NCBI GenBank assembly: GCA_035494015.1
Contig: DATJHJ010000009.1
Coordinates: 1-64,000, forward strand
Length of the DNA: 64,000 nucleotides
Reading direction: 5' to 3'
Origin: CADCTB01 sp035494015
Lineage (GTDB): Bacteria > Actinomycetota > Acidimicrobiia > Acidimicrobiales > AC-14
The notes under the pieces: generated by a model
What the model saw: the letters and a program-made list of their open reading frames with translations, nothing else
The model's database searches: none
What the model was told of the DNA's origin: nothing
In this document: positions 18,714 through 27,128 of the stretch, in pieces
How positions within the stretch are numbered: position 1 is the first letter of the stretch
Layout: each line of letters opens with the position of its first letter
Program-made: the position numbers and the translations under genes

Positions 18714-19256
18714 CTAGGCGGCGTTCCCCGCTTCGTCGATGAAGCGCTCGATGAGGGCCAGGTTGGTCTCGCGGTCCAGGTTGCGCTGGACGACCTTTTC
18801 GGTGAGCTCGATGGTCATGTCCGCCACCCGGGCCCGCAGGTCGCCCATGGCCCGCTCGACCTGGGCGGCGATGTCCTCCTGGGCCCGCTGCTTGATCTCG
18901 GCCACCTCGGCCTCGGCCTGCTTCTTCAGATCCTGGCGCAGCTTGTCGGCGGCCTGGCGGGCCTCCTCGATGATGCGGGACGACTCGCCCTTGGCGTCGG
19001 CCAGCTGGCGCTGGTACTGCTCCAGGATCCCGGAGGCCTCGTCCTTGGCCCGCTCGGCTTCGTCCAGGCTGCTGCGGATCTTGTCGGCCCGGGCGTCCAT
19101 GCCCTTCTTGATGGCCGGGAAGCCGACCTTGGCGATGAGGACGAAGAGGATGGCGAAGGACAGCGCGGCCCAAATGATCTCGTTGGTGGCGGGGAGGATG
19201 GGGTTCTTGGCCTTCGTCCCCTCCTCGGCGGCCTGGGCCAGGATGGCCAGTAGCAC
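18714..19256 (-). CDS. atpF: ATP synthase Fo subunit b
   Basis: 180 residues, GTG start. One N-terminal membrane helix (EIIWAALSFAILFVLIAKVGFPAI, about 26-49) is followed by a long charged coiled coil, as expected for the peripheral stalk. It lies 9 bp after atpE. Confidence 0.95.
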   Translation of the reverse strand: MLLAILAQAAEEGTKAKNPILPATNEIIWAALSFAILFVLIAKVGFPAIKKGMDARADKIRSSLDEAERAKDEASGILEQYQRQLADAKGESSRIIEEARQAADKLRQDLKKQAEAEVAEIKQRAQEDIAAQVERAMGDLRARVADMTIELTEKVVQRNLDRETNLALIERFIDEAGNAA

Positions 19257-19265
19257 GATGCCCCC

Positions 19266-19538
19266 TTAGGTGAACTTGAGCAGGATGAAGACGACGAACC
19301 CGATCAGGGCCAGGGCCTCGGTGAAGGCGATGCCCAGGAACATGGTGGTTCGGACCATGCCGGCGGACTCGGGCTGGCGGGCCATGGCGGTGATGGCGTT
19401 GCCCACCACGATGCCGATGCCGATGCCGGGGCCGATGGCGGCGGCGCCGTAGCCGATACCGGCGCCGACGTTCCCCATGGCCTTGATGAGATCAGCACCG
19501 CTGACCCCGTTCGCGGCTTGTGCGACCAAGTCGAGCAA
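19266..19538 (-). CDS. atpE: ATP synthase Fo subunit c
   Basis: 90 residues forming two membrane helices. The glycine-rich first helix (GAGIGYGAAAIGPGIGIGIV), polar loop ARQPE and the ion-binding Glu74 (AFTEALALIGF) are visible. The residues around the site look like the H+-coupled type; I see no sodium-binding Gln/Ser-Thr pattern. The start is TTG at 19538, supported by a strong Shine-Dalgarno (GGGAGGAATTCG just before it); no ATG or GTG exists in frame nearby. Confidence 0.96.
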   Translation of the reverse strand: MLDLVAQAANGVSGADLIKAMGNVGAGIGYGAAAIGPGIGIGIVVGNAITAMARQPESAGMVRTTMFLGIAFTEALALIGFVVFILLKFT

Positions 19539-19578
19539 CGAATTCCTCCCCCTAAGAAGCGATCTGGAAAAAAGCCGA

Positions 19579-20352
19579 TCAGTGTTCGGCGTGCATGGCG
19601 CCGCCGATGTACACGGCGGTCAGGATGGTGAAGATGAAGGCCTGCAGGACCGCCACCAGGATCTCGAAACCGGTCAGCAGCACCAGCATCGCGAAGGGGA
19701 GCGGAAGGATGATGGCCAAGGCCGTCTTGGTGAACAGGGCGGCGGAGAGCACAGCGAAGGTCACCAGCAGCAGGTGGCCGGCGAGCATGTTGGCGAAGAG
19801 CCGGACGGCCAGCGAGAACGGCCGCACGAACACGGTGGAGATGAACTCGATCAGGGCGACCAGCGGCAGCAGGGCCTTGGGCACGCCGGGCGGGAACAGC
19901 ATCGACTTGAAGTAGCCGCCGACCCCCTGGGACCTCATCCCGACGTAGTTGAAGATGACCCACACCATCAGGGCCATGAAGGCGGGCAGGGCCATGCGGG
20001 CGTTCACCGGGAACTGGATGAACGGGATGACTTCGAAGATGTTGGTGACGAAGACGAAGAAGAAGAGCGTGGTGAGGAAGGGCGTCCAGCTCAGCCCCTC
20101 GGGGCCCATGGTCTGCAGGATGATGTCGTTGCGGACGAACTCGATCCCCGACTCGACCACGTTCTGGGCCCCGGCCGGCACGAGGTTGCCCGACGCCGCC
20201 CGCCGCCCACCGGCCCAGAACAGCAGGAAGACGATCAGCACAGCCGCCCACATGAGCAGGACGACCTTGTTGACCTCGAAGGGGGTGCCCTTAAACAGGA
20301 TCCCCTTCCACTCGACCAGCTCGCCGATGGGCGGGAACGTCAGCGCGAACAT
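19579..20352 (-). CDS. atpB: ATP synthase Fo subunit a
   Basis: 257 residues with five to six membrane helices. The essential arginine of the proton channel is in RPFSLAVRLFANMLAGH, and the C-terminal GFEILVAVLQAFIFTILTAVYI helix is conserved. The ATG at 20352 is preceded by GAGGGG at a good distance and lies 2 bp after the stop of the AtpI-like gene. It ends 40 bp before atpE. Confidence 0.96.
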   Translation of the reverse strand: MFALTFPPIGELVEWKGILFKGTPFEVNKVVLLMWAAVLIVFLLFWAGGRRAASGNLVPAGAQNVVESGIEFVRNDIILQTMGPEGLSWTPFLTTLFFFVFVTNIFEVIPFIQFPVNARMALPAFMALMVWVIFNYVGMRSQGVGGYFKSMLFPPGVPKALLPLVALIEFISTVFVRPFSLAVRLFANMLAGHLLLVTFAVLSAALFTKTALAIILPLPFAMLVLLTGFEILVAVLQAFIFTILTAVYIGGAMHAEH

Positions 20353-20354
20353 CG

Positions 20355-20786
20355 CTATCCCCTCGCTCGCACGGGCTTGACGCCCGGGAAGGCCAGCGAG
20401 GCGGAGACGTGACGGGTCTCCCAGATCAGCAGGCCGAGATGAGTGACGATCAGGGTGAAGCCGAAGGCCACCACGTCGACCCAGGCCTGGTCCTTGACCA
20501 GGAGGAAGGCGACGGTCACGAGCAGGAGGCGGCCGGCGAAGCTGCCCATGGCGGTGGCGGCCATGGCCACGGGCGAGATGCGGGCGGCCCAGCCGATCAG
20601 GGCGGCGGCGAGGAGGAAGTTGAGCACGACGAGGGCGACGGCGAAGGCGGCGGACCAGGCCCCGTCCATCCCCCGGAGCAGGCCGGCGACCAGGACCAGC
20701 ACGGGCAGGGCGGGGGCGGCCCGGCGGACCATGTCGACCACGACCTCCCGCTCTACCGCAGGGGTCTCGGCCTGGAGGGTGTTCAC
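20355..20786 (-). CDS. AtpI-like membrane protein (ATP synthase subunit I family)
   Basis: 143 residues with four predicted membrane helices (about 25-43, 46-70, 80-98, 106-128). Position directly upstream of atpB and size fit the AtpI family, which helps assemble the c-ring and may transport Mg2+/Ca2+. Sequence similarity by eye is weak, so context carries the call. The GTG at 20786 overlaps the upstream stop (GTGA). Confidence 0.75.
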   Translation of the reverse strand: MNTLQAETPAVEREVVVDMVRRAAPALPVLVLVAGLLRGMDGAWSAAFAVALVVLNFLLAAALIGWAARISPVAMAATAMGSFAGRLLLVTVAFLLVKDQAWVDVVAFGFTLIVTHLGLLIWETRHVSASLAFPGVKPVRARG

Positions 20787-21160
20787 GGCGCGGCCTCGAC
20801 CTTGTTGGTCGCCGTGTTGGTCGCCATGTTGGTCGCCGTGTTGGGCGCCGTTGCGGCCGCCCACGGCGCCCGCGCCTCTTGCTCGCGCATGTTGGCGTCG
20901 TACGAGTACCACATGCGGGCGAAGACGCCGACCACACCGACCAGGACGAACAGGATGGTGAGGACGGGGACGATGCCGATCCAGCGGTCCAGGCCGTACC
21001 CGATGGCGCCCAGGATGGCCGGGGTCAGGGCCACCTCGAAGCCGCGAGAGAACCCCCTCTCGTACCCCCGGTACAGCTCCCCCTGCTCCGTCGGCCGAAA
21101 GGCCGGGGCCGCGGTCCCACTGATCGTGAGGCCGACTAGCTTCTCGCGGAGGTTCACCAC
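20783..21160 (-). CDS. AtpZ/AtpI-family small membrane protein
   Basis: 125 residues with two membrane helices (about 50-66 and 71-92); GYGLDRWIG between them is typical of AtpZ/AtpI proteins. The GTG at 21160 follows AAGGGAA; a second in-frame GTG directly follows it. The C-terminus is an imperfect Thr-Ala-Thr-Asn repeat encoded by a 12-bp tandem repeat. It is translationally coupled to the AtpI-like gene. Confidence 0.75.
   Translation of the reverse strand: MVNLREKLVGLTISGTAAPAFRPTEQGELYRGYERGFSRGFEVALTPAILGAIGYGLDRWIGIVPVLTILFVLVGVVGVFARMWYSYDANMREQEARAPWAAATAPNTATNMATNTATNKVEAAP
20804..20851. repeat. Four 12-bp tandem units in the 3' end of the atpZ-like gene
   Basis: GTTGGTCGCCGT repeats at 20804, 20816, 20828 and 20840, with one change each in units 2 and 4. 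It is in frame and encodes TATN-like tetrapeptides at the protein's C-terminus, so copy number could vary without a frameshift. Confidence 0.85.
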
Positions 21161-21234
21161 TTCCCTTCGATCGGGCGTACTCGGTCGCTCTAGCAGGACG
21201 CGGCAGGCGTCAGGCTTGTGAATCAGCGCGCAAT

Positions 21235-22428
21235 CTACGGGAAACCTTCCTGTTGCTGCAAGCTGGATCCCCCCGGTTCGGGGGCGGGAACGGCGCTCGG
21301 CTTGGGCCACACCGCCGAGTCGTCCTCCTCGACCAGCTGGTTGGCCGTCTGGCGTACGCCCGGATGCAACAAGGTGTACAGAAGCACGGCCAAGCCCGCC
21401 ACCGCGAACGGGACGACGGCGTTGCCCTGGTTGGTGAAGGTGGGCAGCAGGACGACCCCGGACAGGATCGCCGTCCACGACCACAGGATGATGACCGAGC
21501 GGCGCTGGCCGTGGCCCTGGCGCATGAGCCGGTGGTGCAGGTGCTCCTTGTCCGCTTGTGAAAGCGACGACCGACGGCGAGCCCGGCGGACGATGGCCAG
21601 GGCGGTGTCGACGAAGGGCACGCCGAGGATCACGAACGGGATGACCAGGGGGGCGAAGAAGAAGTAGGTCTGGCCGCTGAACTGGTCCGCCGTCCGCCCC
21701 CCGACCGAGATGGTGGTGGCGGCCATGAGCAGGCCGAGCAGCAGCGACCCGCTGTCGCCCATGAACACCTTGGCCGGATGGAAGTTGTGGGGCAGGAAGC
21801 CGACGCAGATCCCGCAGGTGATGGCGACCACGAGCGGGGCCATGTTGTCGGGCGACAGCAGGCCGACGTCGGCCAGCCGGTACGAGTAGACGAAGAAGGC
21901 CCCGGCGGCGATGGCGATGACCCCGGCGGCCAGCCCGTCGAGGCCGTCGATCAGGTTCACCGCGTTGGCCATGCCGACGACCCACAGCACGGTGATCAGG
22001 AACCCCAGGTCGGGCGACAGGACGTAGAAGTCGGCGAACGGGACCCGGAAGTAGAACATCACCACCCCGGCCAGGCCAAGGATGGACGCAGCCAGGACCT
22101 GGCCGGCCACCTTGGCCGGAGCGGAGACCTCGCGCAGGTCGTCGAGCATCCCGACGGCCAGGATGACGATGGCGGCCACGGCCAGGCCGAAGGGCTCGGA
22201 CGACTCGAACACCGGGCCGAAGCCGGGGATGAACCGGGCCACGGCCAGGGCCACCAGCAGGGCGATCAGCATGGCCACCCCGCCGAGGGTGGGGGTCGGG
22301 CGCTCGTGGATGCGCCGCTCGTCGGGCTTGACCACCGCCCCCCACCGCTGCGACATCCGCCACACCGCCGGGGTCAGGACGAAGGTGACGACGGCGGCGA
22401 CCCCGAAGACGACCCCGTAGCCGAGCAC
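21235..22428 (-). CDS. Undecaprenyl-phosphate GlcNAc-1-phosphate transferase (WecA/TagO/Rfe family)
   Basis: A polytopic membrane enzyme of 397 residues that attaches a GlcNAc-1-phosphate-type sugar to the polyprenyl carrier, starting surface glycan synthesis. Family motifs are PTLGGVAML, LDDLREVSAPAK (Asp-Asp metal site), NAVNLIDGLDGLAAG, KVFMGDSGSLLLG and the EHLHHRLMR histidine loop, which sets it apart from MraY. A hydrophilic tail of about 30 residues ends the protein. The GTG start at 22428 is 4 bp after the glyA stop. Placement just upstream of the atp genes matches rfe in mycobacteria. Confidence 0.92.
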   Translation of the reverse strand: MLGYGVVFGVAAVVTFVLTPAVWRMSQRWGAVVKPDERRIHERPTPTLGGVAMLIALLVALAVARFIPGFGPVFESSEPFGLAVAAIVILAVGMLDDLREVSAPAKVAGQVLAASILGLAGVVMFYFRVPFADFYVLSPDLGFLITVLWVVGMANAVNLIDGLDGLAAGVIAIAAGAFFVYSYRLADVGLLSPDNMAPLVVAITCGICVGFLPHNFHPAKVFMGDSGSLLLGLLMAATTISVGGRTADQFSGQTYFFFAPLVIPFVILGVPFVDTALAIVRRARRRSSLSQADKEHLHHRLMRQGHGQRRSVIILWSWTAILSGVVLLPTFTNQGNAVVPFAVAGLAVLLYTLLHPGVRQTANQLVEEDDSAVWPKPSAVPAPEPGGSSLQQQEGFP

Positions 22429-22432
22429 GCGC

Positions 22433-23671
22433 TCAGCCCGGGTAGGGCCGGAACTTCGAGCAGAGGTTGTTGGCCGCGTCCCGGACGTCGGCCAGGGCGG
22501 CGTCGTCGTCGCGGGCCCGCAGGGCCCGGCCGATGAGCGAGGCGATCTCGCCCATCTCCGCCTCCCGCATCCCCGCCGTGGTGACCGCCGGCGTGCCGAT
22601 GCGCAGGCCGCTGGTCACGAACGGCGACCGGGGGTCGCCCGGGATGGTGTTCTTGTTCAGGGTGATCCCGGCCCGATCGAGCACGTCCTGGGCCACCTTG
22701 CCGGTCAGTTCCATGTCGAACGGCCGCAGGTCGACCAGCATGAGGTGGTTGTCGGTCCCGCCCGAGACGAGGCGGAAGCCCTCCCCGGCCAGGGCCTTGG
22801 CCAGGGCCTGGGCGTTGCGCACCACCGCGGCGGCGTAGTCCCGGAACGACGGCTGCGACGCCTCCCGGAAGGCCACCGCCTTGGCCGCGATCTCGTGCAT
22901 CAGCGGCCCGCCCTGCAGGCCGGGGAACACCGCCTTGTCGATGGCCTTGGCGTGCTCCTCCTTGGACAGGATGCAGCCGGCCCGGGGGCCACGCAGGGTC
23001 TTGTGGGTGGTGAAGGTGACCACGTCGGCCAGGGGCACGGGGTTGGGGTGGGCGCCCCCGGCGATCAGCCCGGCGATGTGGGCGGCGTCGAAGATGAGCA
23101 GGGCGCCCACCTCGTCGCAGATGTCCCGCAGGGGCTGGGGATCGATGACGCGGGGGTAGGCCGTCGCCCCGGCGACGATGGCCTTCGGGTGCTCGGCCTT
23201 GGCCAGGTCGCGGATCTGGTCGTAGTCGAGCCGCTCGTCGCTCTCGGTCACGCCGTAGGACACGAACCGGTAGAACTTCCCGCTGATGTTGACCGGCGAC
23301 CCGTGGGTCAGGTGGCCGCCCTGGTCGAGGCGCATGCCGAGGACGGTGTCGCCCGGCTCCAGCACGGCCAGGTAGGTGGCCAGGTTGGCGTTGGCGCCCG
23401 AGTGGGGCTGGACGTTGGCGTGCTCGGCCCCGAACAAGGCCTTGACCCGCTCCCGGGCCAGCTCCTCGGCCTCGTCGACCACGGCGTTGCCGCCGTAGTA
23501 CCGCTTGCCCGGGTAGCCCTCCGAGTACTTGTTCGTCAGCACCGACCCCTGCGCCGCCATCACCGCCGGCGAGGTGAAGTTCTCCGACGCGATGAGCTGG
23601 ATCGTCGTGTTCTGCCGCTCCAGCTCCCGGCCGATGATCCCGAATAACTCCGTATCTTCGAACTCGTTCAC
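22433..23671 (-). CDS. glyA: Serine hydroxymethyltransferase
   Basis: A PLP enzyme that converts serine and tetrahydrofolate to glycine and methylene-THF; 412 residues. Signatures are LIASENFTSPAVMAAQGS, NKYSEGYPGKRYYGG and the PLP-lysine motif VVTFTTHKTLRGPRAG (Lys224). The GTG at 23671 overlaps the PTP stop (GTGA), which sets the start. It belongs to the PTP-glyA-wecA-atp transcription unit. Confidence 0.97.
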   Translation of the reverse strand: MNEFEDTELFGIIGRELERQNTTIQLIASENFTSPAVMAAQGSVLTNKYSEGYPGKRYYGGNAVVDEAEELARERVKALFGAEHANVQPHSGANANLATYLAVLEPGDTVLGMRLDQGGHLTHGSPVNISGKFYRFVSYGVTESDERLDYDQIRDLAKAEHPKAIVAGATAYPRVIDPQPLRDICDEVGALLIFDAAHIAGLIAGGAHPNPVPLADVVTFTTHKTLRGPRAGCILSKEEHAKAIDKAVFPGLQGGPLMHEIAAKAVAFREASQPSFRDYAAAVVRNAQALAKALAGEGFRLVSGGTDNHLMLVDLRPFDMELTGKVAQDVLDRAGITLNKNTIPGDPRSPFVTSGLRIGTPAVTTAGMREAEMGEIASLIGRALRARDDDAALADVRDAANNLCSKFRPYPG

Positions 23672-24228
23672 CGGGGGGTCAGGGCTCCGGCGAAGGCGAC
23701 GGCCACCAGGCGGTCGAGGAGGCCGTCGAGCTCGACGGCGAGGCGCTCGTAGGCCGAGCGGGGCATGCCGATGGGGTCGGCGATGTCGTCGTCGGGCGAC
23801 GACCCGGCCAGGTCGGCCACCCGCCGGCCCTGGCCCACCCGGGCCAGCCAGTCCTGCATGGACTCCTCGGCCCGGCGGGGCCCGGCGACCTCGCCGCGAC
23901 GGACCAGCTCGCGCAGCGTGAACGTGCGGGGCCACACCGCGGGCTCGGCCACGACCGCCTCCCGGACGTGCTCGCGGGCCATGCCCAGGATGAGGTCGGC
24001 GGAGGTCAGGATCTGCCGCGTCGCCGCCCGGCTGCGGTGGGTGCTCATGTCCAGGCCCCGGCCCCGCAGGACGTCCACGCCGTGCTCGGCGGCGGGCAGG
24101 CCGTCCTGCAGCCGGCCGGCGGAGGCGACCGAGGCGTCGACGCCCAGGGTGTCGAGGCGCTGGCGGAGCAGGACTTCGGCCATGGGCGACCGGCAGATGT
24201 TGCCGGTGCAGAGGAAGAGGATGTCGAT
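23668..24228 (-). CDS. Low-molecular-weight protein tyrosine phosphatase, start codon unclear
   Basis: The family P-loop, LFLCTGNICRSPMAE (C-x5-R), and the general-acid loop DIADPIGMP are present, so the enzyme looks active. However, the first ATG in frame (24183) lies after the catalytic cysteine. Between the in-frame TAG at 24238-24240 and the P-loop there is no ATG, GTG, TTG or CTG. I set the start at the ATC at 24228 (an AUC at 24222 is also possible); a sequencing or frameshift error is another explanation. It may be YwlE-like (arginine phosphatase) by operon position or Wzb-like by nearness to the Wzc kinase. Confidence 0.75.
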   Translation of the reverse strand: MDILFLCTGNICRSPMAEVLLRQRLDTLGVDASVASAGRLQDGLPAAEHGVDVLRGRGLDMSTHRSRAATRQILTSADLILGMAREHVREAVVAEPAVWPRTFTLRELVRRGEVAGPRRAEESMQDWLARVGQGRRVADLAGSSPDDDIADPIGMPRSAYERLAVELDGLLDRLVAVAFAGALTPR

Positions 24229-24247
24229 CGGGTGAGTCTAGTGACCG

Positions 24248-25792
24248 TCAGGCCGAGGTTCCGGGAGGGGCGCTGCCGAACGAGGCCACGTTCAGCCGGG
24301 TGCCGAGGGCCTTGACCCGGTCGTCCGTGCCGGCCAGGGCGGCCTCCAGGGAGCGGATGGCATCCTGGCCGGCCTGCACGCTCGAGGTCAGGGCCAGGAT
24401 GCGCTTGCGGGCCTCCTGGAACTCGGCCGGGACCCAGGCCAGCTGGCTGACCCGCTCCTCGACCAGGCGGAGCTGGGTCACGCTGCGCTCGGATTCCTGG
24501 CGCAGGGCGGTGCGCAGCGACTGCAGCTCGCCGGCGACGGGGTCGAGCCGGGCCAGGCGACCGTCGAGGGCGGCGAACTGGCGGGTGATCTCCCCCATGA
24601 CCTGGTCGTGGGCCCGGACATCCGCCTGCAGCCGGTCGAGCTCGGCCCGGACGACCTCCCGCAGCTTCTCGGCGTCGGCCGCGAACCCCTCGGCGGCGTT
24701 GGCCCGGCCCTCCAGGGCGTCGAGGCGGAGCCCGACCGCGCCGGAGACCGCCTCCTGGGCGTCGAACGCCTCCTGCAGCCGCCCCTCGACCCCCTCCAGG
24801 CGGGCCTGCAGCTCGGCCGCGGCCTGCTCGCGGGCCTCGGAGGCGGCCCGCAGCTGGTCGATCTCGTTCTGCAGGGCCCGGCGCAGCATCTGGTCGCGGG
24901 CCTGGTTGTCCGAGGTGATGGCGTCCAGCTCCCGGCGCAGGATGCGGCTGAGCGCCTCGATGTCGCCCGGCACGGCGTCGAGCGGGGCCAGCCGGCCCTC
25001 GGCCGCGGCCAGCCGGGCGCGGAGCTCCTCGATGACCTGGGCCTGGGCGCCGGCCGTCACCGCCACCCGGTCGAGATCCTGGGCCAGGCCCCGGCGGAGG
25101 GCCTCGTCACGCGACTGGGCCTCGGCCGCCACCTCGCCGGCCAGCGCCGCCACCTGCCGCTCGCGGGCGCTCACCTCGCCGGCCAGCAGGTCGTCGCTGG
25201 CCCGCACGGCCCGGCGCAGGGCCTGGACGATGGTGGGGACGGGCTCCAGCGGCTCGACCCGGGCCTCCATGGCCGCCAGGCGCTGGTCGAACCCGTCCAG
25301 CCGGCCCAGGACGCGGGCGACCACCTGCTCGGTGTCCACCGCCCCGGCCCCGCTGTCCAGGGCGTCGACCCGGTCGCGCAGGTCGGTCAGGGCCCGGTCG
25401 TGGCCGAACAGCACCCCGGCGCACCGTTCGAGCTCCTGGCGCCAGCCCCGGCCCATGGCGTCGATGCTGGCCGGGACCGCCTCCAGGGCGGCGAGCCGGC
25501 CCTCGATCCCCGCCAGCTGCTCGGCGTGGCCGATCGTGGCGCTGCGGGTGCTCTTCACCTCGCCCACCACCCACAGCAGCTCTTCGGGGACGTCCGCCAC
25601 GGTGCCGCCCGCCTCGACCGGCGGGAGGGGGGCGGGCGGCACCTCGGCCGGCCCGCCCTCGTTCCCGGCGACGACCGTGGTGATGACGCAGTCGAGATCC
25701 GGCTGCGACATCTCGGGGGCCGGCTGGTCGGCCGAGACCTGGTCTGCGGGGGCCTGGGCGACCGGCGGGTCTTCACCCTCGGTGACTGCCAT
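24248..25792 (-). CDS. Long Ala/Leu/Glu/Arg-rich coiled-coil protein
   Basis: 514 residues. After an acidic N-terminus (about 1-65) nearly the whole protein is predicted coiled coil. A module of roughly 90-110 residues recurs, marked by phrases such as RLAALEAVPASIDAM, RVEPLEPVPTIVQALRRAV, RLAPLDAVPGDIEALSRIL and RLARLDPVAGELQSLRTAL. There is no signal peptide or membrane helix. I do not recognise a family; a scaffold or polar-organiser role is only a guess. It is upstream of the PTP gene by about 20 bp and divergent from the nucleotide-sugar dehydrogenase. Confidence 0.75.
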   Translation of the reverse strand: MAVTEGEDPPVAQAPADQVSADQPAPEMSQPDLDCVITTVVAGNEGGPAEVPPAPLPPVEAGGTVADVPEELLWVVGEVKSTRSATIGHAEQLAGIEGRLAALEAVPASIDAMGRGWRQELERCAGVLFGHDRALTDLRDRVDALDSGAGAVDTEQVVARVLGRLDGFDQRLAAMEARVEPLEPVPTIVQALRRAVRASDDLLAGEVSARERQVAALAGEVAAEAQSRDEALRRGLAQDLDRVAVTAGAQAQVIEELRARLAAAEGRLAPLDAVPGDIEALSRILRRELDAITSDNQARDQMLRRALQNEIDQLRAASEAREQAAAELQARLEGVEGRLQEAFDAQEAVSGAVGLRLDALEGRANAAEGFAADAEKLREVVRAELDRLQADVRAHDQVMGEITRQFAALDGRLARLDPVAGELQSLRTALRQESERSVTQLRLVEERVSQLAWVPAEFQEARKRILALTSSVQAGQDAIRSLEAALAGTDDRVKALGTRLNVASFGSAPPGTSA

Positions 25793-25843
25793 CAGGAACC
25801 GGATGATAACGGGCCGCCCTCCGGCGCGCGAGACTCGCCGTCC

Positions 25844-27118
25844 ATGGATTGGCGGGAGCTGTCGAGGGTCGTCGTGGTCGGGCAGGGCTACGTGGGGCTC
25901 CCACTGGCCATGCGGGCGGTCGACGCCGGGTACGACGTGGTCGGCTACGAGGTCGACGAGGGGCGGGTCAAGCGGCTCCTCGCCGCCGAAACGTACGTGG
26001 AGGACGTCCCGTCCGCCGAGCTGGCCCGGGCCCTGGCCACCAAGCGCTACCGGCCGACCGTGGACGCGTCGGCCTGCACCGACTTCGACGTGGCCGTCGT
26101 CACCGTGCCCACCCCTCTCCACGAGGGTGCGCCCGACCTGTCCTTCATCGAGTCGGCGGCCGTCACCCTGGCCCGCTACCTGCGGCCCGGCGCCACGGTC
26201 ATCCTGGAGTCGACGACCTACCCGGGCACCACCGAGGAGATGGTGGCGCCCCTGCTGGAGGAGGGGTCGGGCCTGGTCGCCGGGCAGGACTTCTTCCTCG
26301 GGTACAGCCCGGAGCGGATCGACCCCGGCAACCCGGACTGGAACCTGGCCAACACCCCCAAGGTCGTCTCCGGGATCGACCAGGGGTCACTGGCGGCGGT
26401 GCAGGGCTTCTACGACAAGATCGTCGAGCGCACGGTGGCGGTGTCGGGCTGCAAGGAGGCCGAGCTCACCAAGCTGCTGGAGAACACCTTCCGGCACGTG
26501 AACATCGCCCTGGTCAACGAGCTGGCCATGTTCGCCGGGGACCTCGGGATCGACGTCTGGGAGGCCATCGACGCGGCCTCGACCAAGCCGTTCGGCTTCC
26601 TGCGCTTCACCCCCGGTCCGGGCGTGGGCGGCCACTGCCTGCCCATCGACCCGAGCTACCTGTCCTGGCGGGTGCGGCGCATCACCGGCCAGCCCTTCCG
26701 GTTCGTGGAGCTGGCCAACGACGTCAACGACCACATGCCCGACTACGTGGTCCGCCGCCTGGTCGTGGCCCTCAACCGCCAGCGCCAGGCCGTCAACGGC
26801 AGCCGCATCCTGCTGCTGGGCCTGGCCTACAAGCGCAACACGGGCGACGACCGGGAGTCACCGGCGGTGGTGGTGGCCGAGCGGCTGCTGGCCCTGGGCG
26901 CCGAGGTGCGAGTCGTCGACCCCCACGTGACCCACGACCACATCGACGGGAACGTCGAGCGGGTCGACCTCACCGCCGCCGAGCTGGCCGCCGCCGACGC
27001 CGTGGTCCTGCTCACCGACCACGACGCCTTCGACCTGGCCATGGTGGGCGAGCACGCCCCCTACGTCCTCGACACCCGCCGCCGGCTGGCCCCCGGGGCC
27101 AACGTGGAGTTCCTGTAG
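25844..27118 (+). CDS. Nucleotide-sugar dehydrogenase (WbpA/Ugd-like)
   Basis: Oxidises C6 of a UDP-hexose or UDP-HexNAc to the uronic acid, using NAD. 424 residues. The Rossmann motif VVVVGQGYVGLPLA starts at about residue 9. TVPTPLHEGAPDLS, ESTTYPGTTEEM and GYSPERIDPGN point to the UDP-HexNAc (WbpA) group, and GPGVGGHCLPIDPSYLSW holds the catalytic cysteine. A C-terminal UDP-binding domain includes LGLAYKRNTGDDRESPA. The ATG at 25844 starts directly before the Rossmann fold. It is the first gene of the polysaccharide region and probably supplies an acidic sugar. Confidence 0.9.
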   Translation: MDWRELSRVVVVGQGYVGLPLAMRAVDAGYDVVGYEVDEGRVKRLLAAETYVEDVPSAELARALATKRYRPTVDASACTDFDVAVVTVPTPLHEGAPDLSFIESAAVTLARYLRPGATVILESTTYPGTTEEMVAPLLEEGSGLVAGQDFFLGYSPERIDPGNPDWNLANTPKVVSGIDQGSLAAVQGFYDKIVERTVAVSGCKEAELTKLLENTFRHVNIALVNELAMFAGDLGIDVWEAIDAASTKPFGFLRFTPGPGVGGHCLPIDPSYLSWRVRRITGQPFRFVELANDVNDHMPDYVVRRLVVALNRQRQAVNGSRILLLGLAYKRNTGDDRESPAVVVAERLLALGAEVRVVDPHVTHDHIDGNVERVDLTAAELAAADAVVLLTDHDAFDLAMVGEHAPYVLDTRRRLAPGANVEFL

Positions 27119-27128
27119 CTCCTGGCGC

